Assembly (NCBI GenBank): GCA_018665505.1
Contig: JABJCS010000586.1
Location: 1 to 12,539, forward strand
Direction of reading: 5' to 3'
Origin: Alphaproteobacteria bacterium
GTDB taxonomy: Bacteria; Pseudomonadota; Alphaproteobacteria; UBA8366
DNA: 12,539 bases
Shown here: piece by piece, positions 6,823-12,539 of the stretch
Layout of the letters: each line of letters begins with the position of its first letter
Numbering within the stretch: the first letter of the stretch is position 1
Notes under the pieces: generated by a model
Database searches by the model: none
The model's input: the letters and a program-made list of their open reading frames with translations, nothing else
Told to the model about the DNA's origin: nothing
Made by a program: the position numbers and the translations under genes

Positions 6823-6851
6823 TTGTATGGATGTCGAGAATATTCTATATT
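6823..6851 (+). promoter_or_regulatory. Candidate sigma-70 promoter of the unknown rightward gene
   Basis: TTGTAT (6823-6828), a 17-bp spacer and TATATT (6846-6851; five of six matches to TATAAT) lie in a strikingly AT-rich stretch of about 70 bp in otherwise GC-rich DNA. Transcription would begin near 6858, downstream of the ATG codons at 6798 and 6831, and this argues for a later start of the gene. Confidence 0.45.
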
Positions 6852-6890
6852 GTATACCTTCGTGAGAATTGCGGGAACCAGGCGAAATCG

Positions 6891-7550
6891 TTGAAAATAC
6901 TGGAAGCTACGAGAACCATCCGAGGCGCATTTGCTGATTATTTCGGCAAGTTCCGCTCACGAAAGCAGCAGGAAATTTCCGACTCGCAGGCATTGGGAAC
7001 CTTCCTAGAGACCCGTGCCAGTCACGTCGCGCAGACTGCGCTCTACGGTTATATCCGCACACGCGCGGGCAGTCGCTTCCCCGAACTCTTCGAGAATGAT
7101 GAGTTCGTCACCGCCATCAATATCGCGAAATGGCAGTTGTGGGTCTCGTGCCTTTCTGACCTGACCGTCTATGCCGGCGGGCTGTTGTCGCGCCAAGACG
7201 ACCAGGAAATCGACGCCTCGACGACCGCGACCATTATAAGCGAGATCGCGCAAAACATTCTCGATCGCACCCAAACTCCCGAAGACGCGGGAGAAGAGTT
7301 TTCAAAAAGTTGCGCGGCCTATATTTCTCGATTGGACACTATCCAATGGGACAAAGTCGGCGACAACGAAGCTGCCTTTACGGAAAGCCCCGATGCATTG
7401 GTTTATTGGGCTCCGATTGTCGACGATTTGAAGGCGCTCGACAGCGAGATCGTCCGCAATTCAGTCCGCTTCCGCTGGCAGGAAGTCCGCCGAGACCTTC
7501 GTGGTATACTGGACGCTCGTGCCGTATTCGAGGCGCGACCCTCGCGTTAG
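6891..7550 (+). CDS. Conserved-looking hypothetical protein of unknown function
   Basis: 219 aa from TTG 6891, soluble, rich in helix-forming and acidic residues. I do not recognise the family. Features include a basic N-terminal part (FGKFRSRKQQE), an aromatic-rich core (ETRASHVAQTALYGYIRTRA and GSRFPELFENDEF), NIAKWQLWVSCLSDLTVYAGG, and a C-terminal part with two tryptophans (YWAPIVDDLKALDSEIVRNS, RFRWQEVRRDLRGIL). Only TLYGY- and DLTVYAGGLL-like segments could be mildly buried; there is no signal peptide. The frame stays open back to ATG 6798, but that extension is encoded by AT-rich promoter-like DNA and gives an implausible hydrophobic stretch. A GGCG-containing weak site precedes TTG 6891. 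The gene is divergent from the DUF4212-symporter operon and ends 5 bp before the stop of the convergent MscS gene. The exact start is uncertain. Confidence 0.7.
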   Translation: MKILEATRTIRGAFADYFGKFRSRKQQEISDSQALGTFLETRASHVAQTALYGYIRTRAGSRFPELFENDEFVTAINIAKWQLWVSCLSDLTVYAGGLLSRQDDQEIDASTTATIISEIAQNILDRTQTPEDAGEEFSKSCAAYISRLDTIQWDKVGDNEAAFTESPDALVYWAPIVDDLKALDSEIVRNSVRFRWQEVRRDLRGILDARAVFEARPSR

Positions 7551-7555
7551 ATGGA

Positions 7556-9070
7556 TTAATTGGAAGAGACGCTTTGATTGAGCTCGTCGTCTCGAACGCC
7601 GCGCCCCAGACCGAAGAATGTTTGAATACCGCCGAGGAATTGCCGCGAAAGGGACATCTGGGTTTCCAACGCACCAGCGCCTTTCTCCTCATCCAACAAG
7701 CGCATGTTCCGCAGCTGGCGTTCAGGCAACACGTCGCTTAATTGATCCGCCATCGCCGGGCGCCTCATCATCAGGGGTTCCAAGTCGGAGCGTGTAATTT
7801 CAAACACCACGCTATCGACCGACGGCGCGACCGTGGCCGAACGGGGTGCCCCAGTAAGCAACGACATTTCACCAAAGAACATTCCCGGATTCAGTCGGCC
7901 CACGACCGTGCCGATACCGCTCTCGCCTGAGATCGATGCTTCGAGGGTGCCTTCCTTCACTACAAAGAGCGAATCCCCCTCTTCGCCCTGACGCACGACC
8001 GGCTGTCCGGCATAGCAGAGATGGCGGCGCATCTTTCGGCCGATCTCGTCCAGCTCTTCGGTGGTCAACGGGCCAAGCGGCGTGATGCCATGCAGGAAAT
8101 CGATATCCTCACGCTCTTCGTCTTGGCGCGCCGCCGTCCGGCGCGGGCTAAACATGTCCATCTTAGCGTGCGGCACGTCAATGCCCGCATAATACAGATT
8201 CCGCAGAACATTGCGCTGCACTTCGTAGCGGGTCACGGCCATCTGCGGGTAATCGGGGACCCAGTAACGCACCCGCCATTCGGTGCCTCTTTCGGTATAA
8301 TCACCGATCAAGAGGTCGGGTTGACGCGGAACATTTGCAGAGGCCGGAACTTGAGCCACGGCGGAGAGCAGAATCCGTTCCGCCTGCCGATAGGTCACGT
8401 CGTAGGGCAGCACGATTTCAAAATAGTCCCGCCAAAATTCGTTCGGTTGGCTGTAATTACAAAACGCAGCGGTCGCGAGCTGACTATTCGGCACCACGAC
8501 CGAGACCTCGTCCATTGTGATCAGTCGGGCAGCCCGCCAGTTAATTTCCACCACCTTGCCGGGCGGACCATCGTCGAACTGAATCCAATCGCCGATATGA
8601 AGTGGCCGTTCGATCCCAAGCGCGATACCCGTGAAGACATCGGCGATCAAGTTCCGGAGCGCGAAGCCGATGACTGCGATAATAATACCGGAGGTGGTTA
8701 AGAAGCCCGCAATGGGTACGTCGTAGACAACCGCCAAAAGAATAGTCGCCGTCGTAATCCAAATCGCCATCCCGGCCAGTTGGGTCAATAACTTCGGCAC
8801 CGGCACACCACTGCGCCGCCGCGCCGGGCTGTCCCAGACAAAGACGGTCAACAGACAACCCACGGCGTAGCCGAAAACGATCCAAAACGCAGTCGCGACC
8901 ACGGTGCCTAATGTTGCGGCAAGCTCAACGCTTAACGAAACGCCGGCAAAATGCAGCGGCTCCGGCCATGTCTGGTCGAGAACCAGTAACAAGACGGCCA
9001 GCGTAATAGATACGCAAACCTGCATCGGCGAGCGCGAGACACTGTTGTCGGCTGCTCCCGGTCGGCTCAA
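7556..9070 (-). CDS. MscS-family channel with C-terminal cyclic-nucleotide-binding domain
   Basis: 504-aa inner-membrane channel. The N-terminal part has helices at about 16-34, 45-78 and 98-120. The pore helix and MscS beta domain run about 122-310, with SGIIIAVIGFALRNLIADVF and LGIERPLHIGDWIQF followed by VVVPNSQL, the classic MscS core. Residues about 337-440 are a cNMP-binding domain whose phosphate-binding cassette FGEMSLLTGAPRSATV (399-414) keeps the ribose-contacting E401 and phosphate-contacting R410. This is the architecture of bacterial cyclic-nucleotide-gated (bCNG) MscS channels. The start is a TTG overlapping the TGA of the dehydrogenase gene by 4 nt (TTGA), implying coupling; ATG 9025 (residue 16) is a weaker alternative. 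A class III cyclase lies two genes upstream on the same strand, a possible source of the ligand. The C-terminal tail (450-504) is unassigned. Confidence 0.92.
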   Translation of the reverse strand: MSRPGAADNSVSRSPMQVCVSITLAVLLLVLDQTWPEPLHFAGVSLSVELAATLGTVVATAFWIVFGYAVGCLLTVFVWDSPARRRSGVPVPKLLTQLAGMAIWITTATILLAVVYDVPIAGFLTTSGIIIAVIGFALRNLIADVFTGIALGIERPLHIGDWIQFDDGPPGKVVEINWRAARLITMDEVSVVVPNSQLATAAFCNYSQPNEFWRDYFEIVLPYDVTYRQAERILLSAVAQVPASANVPRQPDLLIGDYTERGTEWRVRYWVPDYPQMAVTRYEVQRNVLRNLYYAGIDVPHAKMDMFSPRRTAARQDEEREDIDFLHGITPLGPLTTEELDEIGRKMRRHLCYAGQPVVRQGEEGDSLFVVKEGTLEASISGESGIGTVVGRLNPGMFFGEMSLLTGAPRSATVAPSVDSVVFEITRSDLEPLMMRRPAMADQLSDVLPERQLRNMRLLDEEKGAGALETQMSLSRQFLGGIQTFFGLGRGVRDDELNQSVSSN

Positions 9071-9807
9071 AGCGTCACCCCGCCATCCACGACAAAGGCG
9101 GTGCCCGTCGCGTAAGCCGATTCATCACTCGCCAGATATACGGCCATCGCAGCGATCTCTTCCGCTGTGCCCAATCGACCCATCGGCTGGCGCGCTATGA
9201 AATTCCGGCGCGCTAATTCCGGATCATCAAACGCCGCGATGCGCGCTTCCAAGGATGGGCTCTCGACAGTGCCCGGACAAATACAGTTGCACCGGATTCC
9301 CTCCGCTACATAATCTGCCGCCACGGATTTCGTCAGCCCGATCACCGCCGCCTTGCTGGCGCCATATACGAAACGGAAAGGCAACCCGCGCAAGGACGAT
9401 GCCACCGACGCCATATTGATGATTGAGCCACCACCAGATTCCAGCATCGCTGGTAAGAAGGCCCGAATGGTCCGGTACATCGATTTGACATTCAGGTCGA
9501 AGGAGAAATCCCAATCTTCATCCGTCACATCCAATATGCTACCGTTATGTACAAAGCCCGCGATGTTGCACAAAACGTCCACTCTGCCCAAGGTCGCGGC
9601 CAGTTCATTGACGGCCGCCGCATCGGTCACATCTAAGATGCGCGTGGCAATACCTTCATGAGATCGAAGTACCGCAAGTTCTTCGCCGTCCAGATCCGTC
9701 GCCATCACCGTCGCGCCCTCAGACGCGAAGCGTTCCGCGATAGCCTTGCCAATGCCGCGCGCGGCAGCCGTTACAAGCACAGATTTACTTTGGAGTCGTT
9801 CCGTCAC
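9067..9807 (-). CDS. Short-chain dehydrogenase/reductase, BDH2/DHRS6-like
   Basis: 246-aa cytosolic NAD(P)-dependent SDR. The cofactor motif is TAAARGIG (in place of the usual TGxxxGIG). ATDLDG follows beta-2 with an acidic residue that favours NAD+. NIAGFVHNG is the NAG motif. The catalytic residues are Ser in NMASVASS, then Tyr and Lys in VYGASKA; the distal motif is CNCICPGTVESPSL, and the C-terminus is the usual GTAFVVDGG. The TAAARGIG, VAGFVHxG and SLxxRI segments closely resemble animal BDH2 (DHRS6) and bacterial sugar-acid dehydrogenases. Substrates in this group include 3-hydroxybutyrate, 4-oxoproline and 2-keto-3-deoxy-L-fuconate, so the reaction cannot be fixed. GTG 9807 is chosen over ATG 9831 because AAGGAGG lies six bases upstream, and the resulting length fits BDH2 (about 245 aa). 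It overlaps the downstream MscS gene by 4 nt. Confidence 0.9.
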   Translation of the reverse strand: MTERLQSKSVLVTAAARGIGKAIAERFASEGATVMATDLDGEELAVLRSHEGIATRILDVTDAAAVNELAATLGRVDVLCNIAGFVHNGSILDVTDEDWDFSFDLNVKSMYRTIRAFLPAMLESGGGSIINMASVASSLRGLPFRFVYGASKAAVIGLTKSVAADYVAEGIRCNCICPGTVESPSLEARIAAFDDPELARRNFIARQPMGRLGTAEEIAAMAVYLASDESAYATGTAFVVDGGVTL

Positions 9808-9813
9808 GCCATC

Positions 9814-9820
9814 CCTCCTT
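9814..9820 (-). promoter_or_regulatory. Ribosome-binding site deciding the dehydrogenase start
   Basis: AAGGAGG on the minus strand, six bases before GTG 9807. It lies inside the longer reading from ATG 9831 and so favours the GTG start. Confidence 0.75.
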
Positions 9821-9931
9821 GAGAGCCCCAACCCCGCCGGATCGCATTACCCGCCAACAGTTGACCATATGAATTCCAATGCGGACAAGAAATATCGGTT
9901 CCGTGGCGCAGATCATTCGAAAACCCATCTC

Positions 9932-11752
9932 TCACGGTTCCAAACACACCTCGAAGACTTGCACGGCCTCTATCTTACCGCGAATTGTAGCACCGGATAT
10001 TTGCCGCAAGCTGACATCCGATACCAACGCCGCCGTCGAGCCACCGATTAGTATTCGGGTTCCAAATTCCTTGTTCATGGCCTCGAGCCGAGCCGCCATG
10101 TTCACCGCATCGCCGTGAACGGTGTAGCTAAGCCGGTCCTTCGCTCCAACGTTGCCGGCAAACACTTCGCCGGTATTCACCCCTACCCTGATTGCGAGTT
10201 GATGACCTGCAAACTCGCGCTGCGAGACTGCGACGTACATTTCTTTCGCCGCTTTTACCGCATTGCCCGCATGATCTGAATCGCTCACCGGTACATTAAA
10301 GATTGCAAGAATAGCGTCGCCCTGAAATTGCGTGACGACACCACGATGGCGCTCGATGATCTCAACGACGGCGGAGAAATATTCATTCAAGAGGTCGGTA
10401 ATCTGCTGCGGCTTCAAGGATTCGGACAAACGTGTGAATCCTTCGAGATCGACAAACAATATGGTCGCTTCCGCGCTCTGCGGCGCCAAATTGTCGTCGC
10501 CGTCGAGCAAGCGCGCCGCGATGCTTTCCGGTAGGTACTTGCCAAAAAGGTTTCGGATCCGCGCGTGCTCCTTCAAACCGACGATCATTTCGTTGAAGGA
10601 CGCTGATGCATCGTCGAGCTCGCGAATGACGCTCGCCGGCAAGACCGGTACGGATTCCAGATCGTTCGCATGTGCCGCGCTGGCCGCATCCGCGAGCCGC
10701 CTAATCGGTTTCGACGTCAACGCGCCGATGATGGCCGCCGAAACTACCGCAAAGATCAAAACACCTAAGCTCAGAAAGCCGTAATTCCGCAACCGCTCGA
10801 TCTCCGGCGACAGCAAGTCACTGCTAAAATGAGCCCCGACAATCCAATCCGATTCGCCGAGCCTCGAATGATCGCGATAGACAAAGAACTCCCGTTCGCC
10901 ATTTTCGTCGTATCGGCTAATACGAGTCGTTTTCGATTCCCCGGCGCCGAGGGTAAGAAGATTCTTCGCTTGCCAAAACAGACTGATCTTCTCCTTCGAG
11001 AGCGAATCGATGCTCGGCAGGAAGGCGACATCGTTTCCCCGCGCAAATGCCATCTCCCCGGCCACCAGTGCCGGAGCCGGTGACCAATCCACGATTGCTG
11101 GATGCACCAGGAGCCAGTTGTTGTCGTACAACACAAAGGGGGTTAATCCGCTGCCCTTCATGGTTTCTGTAATCCGAGTAGAAAAATCCGCGAGCGCGAT
11201 CACCGCTACATGAATTCCGATTAAGCGGTCCCCATGGTAGAGAGGCACTGCAATCGGAATAATTGCCTGGCCAATGGTCGGGGACCAGAGAGGACGGAGC
11301 CATTGCGGTTTCCGAGATTCCCGTATCTTTTGCAATAGCTTTGTCGCTCGCGGTAGCATCGAAAAATCGCGCCTTATGGCAGCGGCACTACCGGCATTGA
11401 AAATCCGGCCCTGCAAATCCACACCTATGAAGGCGACCCCCGTAACCTGCGGAAGCGTCACCGGCAATTCTGAGACAACCTGCTCCCACTCGGCGGCATT
11501 TTGCGGATCGAACTCTCCACTTAAAACGCGCGTAGACAATCGCGCCGCATGACGATAAATCGGATCGAGCTGATGGCCGATATCCTTAACGATACTATCG
11601 ATCATTCGCTCCGCGCTCTGATAGAGAAGCGCACGAGTGTTTTTGATGGCCCCGGAGAATCCCAAGTAGAGAGCCAACGTCACTGCGACGAAGGTCATGC
11701 CGGCAATACCGAATATGAGCACCCCAGTGATGGGTATCCGAAATCTCGTCAC
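9932..11752 (-). CDS. Membrane-bound class III adenylate/guanylate cyclase with Cache sensor and HAMP
   Basis: 606 aa from GTG 11752. A membrane helix (about 9-32) is followed by a periplasmic region (about 33-324) resembling a double-Cache ligand sensor. A second helix (about 325-345), a HAMP linker (about 346-399, TSKPIRRLADAASAAHAND) and a cytosolic class III cyclase domain (about 424-599) complete it. Metal aspartates are D435 in FVDLEGFT and D479 in QFQGDAILAIFN. Transition-state residues are N551 and R555 in GDAVNMAARLE. The purine-selecting positions are Q475 (usually Lys) and T544, so cAMP versus cGMP output cannot be read off. The frame continues to ATG 11845, but starting at GTG 11752 places the first helix normally; a weak GAAAGA site precedes it. 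It is the first gene of a co-directional cluster with the dehydrogenase (124 bp downstream) and the cyclic-nucleotide-gated MscS channel, and it is divergent from the PBP gene. Confidence 0.93.
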   Translation of the reverse strand: MTRFRIPITGVLIFGIAGMTFVAVTLALYLGFSGAIKNTRALLYQSAERMIDSIVKDIGHQLDPIYRHAARLSTRVLSGEFDPQNAAEWEQVVSELPVTLPQVTGVAFIGVDLQGRIFNAGSAAAIRRDFSMLPRATKLLQKIRESRKPQWLRPLWSPTIGQAIIPIAVPLYHGDRLIGIHVAVIALADFSTRITETMKGSGLTPFVLYDNNWLLVHPAIVDWSPAPALVAGEMAFARGNDVAFLPSIDSLSKEKISLFWQAKNLLTLGAGESKTTRISRYDENGEREFFVYRDHSRLGESDWIVGAHFSSDLLSPEIERLRNYGFLSLGVLIFAVVSAAIIGALTSKPIRRLADAASAAHANDLESVPVLPASVIRELDDASASFNEMIVGLKEHARIRNLFGKYLPESIAARLLDGDDNLAPQSAEATILFVDLEGFTRLSESLKPQQITDLLNEYFSAVVEIIERHRGVVTQFQGDAILAIFNVPVSDSDHAGNAVKAAKEMYVAVSQREFAGHQLAIRVGVNTGEVFAGNVGAKDRLSYTVHGDAVNMAARLEAMNKEFGTRILIGGSTAALVSDVSLRQISGATIRGKIEAVQVFEVCLEP

Positions 11753-11959
11753 GGCATTTTCTTTCGTATCGTCTCTTTCTTGGTACAATGTCAGGAGAGG
11801 TAGAGCGCAAACCGTAATTGAGCATGCCCGACCCCAAACCGACAAGCAGTGCTCGCAATCCGATGGCGGATGAGTTGCATCACGGGTCCCGAGACTCCAT
11901 GTTCTGGATCGTGTGGAGTTCGCTCACGATTTGTCTTTAATTTCCCGGTATTCCCCTCC
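11753..11959. other. Divergent intergenic region between cyclase and PBP genes
   Basis: This stretch of 207 bp must hold the promoters of both divergent genes. On the plus strand TACAAT at 11784-11789 is a fair -10 element but has no good -35 partner. On the minus strand CTGACA is a fair -35 without a good -10. I see no terminator, RNA gene or strong operator. Confidence 0.4.
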
Positions 11960-12539
11960 ATGGGCCGCGTTACCAAAGTTTTTAGATTCCTACTGAAATT
12001 ATGCGTCGGCGGCTTGTTGCTGATGGGTCTCGCATGGGCGCTCCTTTTTCTTGTCCTGGCCCCCGACCTCCCGGACACCAGCAATCTATTCCACAATTCC
12101 GCCAATCCGGAGGTCATCATTCTCGCCCGTGACGGCAGTGCATTGTCGCGGACCGGAGGTAACGCCAAAATTGTCGCGGTGGAAGAGCTTCCCATCCATC
12201 TGCCACAAGCGGTGTTGGCAACCGAGGATCGGCGGTTCTATCGCCATTTTGGAATGGATGTGATCGGCTTCGCGCGCGCGCTGCTCGCGAACATCCGTGC
12301 GGGACGTGTGGTCCAAGGCGGCAGCACGATCACTCAGCAATTGGCGAAGAATCTGTGGCTGACACCTGAGCGCTCCATCATCCGAAAACTAAAGGAACTA
12401 ATGCTAGCTATTTGGCTGGAAGCGCGATTGGAGAAGCGGGAGATTCTGACACTCTATCTTAATCGCGTGTATCTCGGTGCCGGCAGTTTCGGTGTCGAGG
12501 CCGCCTCGAGGCGGTATTTTGGAAAATCCGCCCGGCACG
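11960..12539 (+). CDS. Penicillin-binding protein 1A family, N-terminal glycosyltransferase part (truncated by window)
   Basis: First 193 residues of a bifunctional peptidoglycan synthase; the transpeptidase half lies outside the window. Residues about 8-34 form the membrane anchor, followed by the family-51 glycosyltransferase domain. Motif 1, ATEDRRFYRHFGMD, carries catalytic Glu 89. Motif 2 is GGSTITQQLAKN (about 120-131). Motif 3, RKLKELMLAIWLEARLEKRE, carries the second Glu 146. Motif 4 is LYLNRVYLGAGSFGVEAAS. All polymerase motifs are intact in the visible part. It acts at the cytoplasmic membrane, polymerising lipid II. ATG 11960 is chosen because it puts the basic residues and anchor helix right at the N-terminus; the frame is open further up to ATG 11870, which would add a cysteine-rich 30-residue extension. 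No clear Shine-Dalgarno is visible at either. Confidence 0.92.
   Translation, partial: MGRVTKVFRFLLKLCVGGLLLMGLAWALLFLVLAPDLPDTSNLFHNSANPEVIILARDGSALSRTGGNAKIVAVEELPIHLPQAVLATEDRRFYRHFGMDVIGFARALLANIRAGRVVQGGSTITQQLAKNLWLTPERSIIRKLKELMLAIWLEARLEKREILTLYLNRVYLGAGSFGVEAASRRYFGKSARH

Noticed and set aside
7534..7546. Hairpin CGCGA-CCC-TCGCG at the end of the unknown gene as a terminator
   Set aside because: The stem has only five pairs, lies inside the coding region and has no T-tract.
7310..7741. 143-aa plus-strand ORF bridging two convergent genes
   Set aside because: It overlaps the end of the unknown gene in another frame and the MscS gene antisense; no ribosome-binding site or motif.
8021..8701. 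226-aa plus-strand ORF inside the MscS gene
   Set aside because: It is antisense to a well-supported MscS/cNMP-binding gene and shows no domain of its own.
9808..9931. Terminator or promoter between the cyclase and dehydrogenase genes
   Set aside because: I see no stable stem with a T-tract and no convincing -35/-10 pair in this 124-bp stretch on the minus strand.
11824..11940. 38-codon ORF on the plus strand upstream of the PBP gene, ending in a short hydrophobic stretch
   Set aside because: No Shine-Dalgarno at useful spacing (the AGGAGAGG is over 20 bases upstream) and nothing family-like in the peptide. It lies in a divergent promoter region.

Overview
The window is ordinary-looking chromosomal DNA of a motile, Gram-negative alphaproteobacterium, most likely of the Rhodospirillales type. 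The basis is a short alphaproteobacterial-style flagellin, GC-rich coding sequence, a PBP1A-like gene, and a DUF4212/sodium-solute symporter pair with a DUF294 protein nearby. I see no rRNA, tRNA, CRISPR array, transposase, integrase or attachment site. No species can be named from sequence alone.

Layout. At the left edge a TauE/SafE (TSUP) anion exporter runs leftward out of the window; its 5' end looks frameshifted or mis-called. Divergent from it is a flagellin (688-1503) with a sigma-28-like promoter, followed after 25 bp by a small TPR-like ORF (1529-2014). That ORF converges, stop codon on stop codon, with a leftward pair: a YggT-like membrane protein (4120-4482) and a fused DnaQ-type exonuclease/CBS pair/DUF294 nucleotidyltransferase (2011-4110). 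A strong rho-independent terminator (about 4550-4585) separates this pair from the upstream leftward operon DUF4212 small subunit (6436-6699) plus large sodium:solute symporter of the VC_2705/ActP type (4605-6422). The symporter carries a canonical EF-hand loop.

Divergent from the symporter operon, behind an AT-rich promoter region, is a rightward gene of unknown function (about 6891-7550). It converges with a leftward set read in the order membrane-bound class III nucleotide cyclase (9932-11752), BDH2-like short-chain dehydrogenase (9067-9807), and MscS channel with a C-terminal cyclic-nucleotide-binding domain (7556-9070). The last two overlap by 4 nt. At the right edge a PBP1A-type glycosyltransferase (from about 11960) diverges from the cyclase and is cut off by the window.

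Two groupings deserve attention. One is a sensor cyclase encoded close to a cyclic-nucleotide-gated mechanosensitive channel: signal producer and receiver in one co-directional cluster. The other is a Na+/carboxylate symporter locus whose neighbour fuses a nuclease domain, an adenylate-sensing CBS pair and a nucleotidyltransferase-like domain in one chain, which suggests nucleotide-based control of transport. Both are inferences from domain content and gene order.
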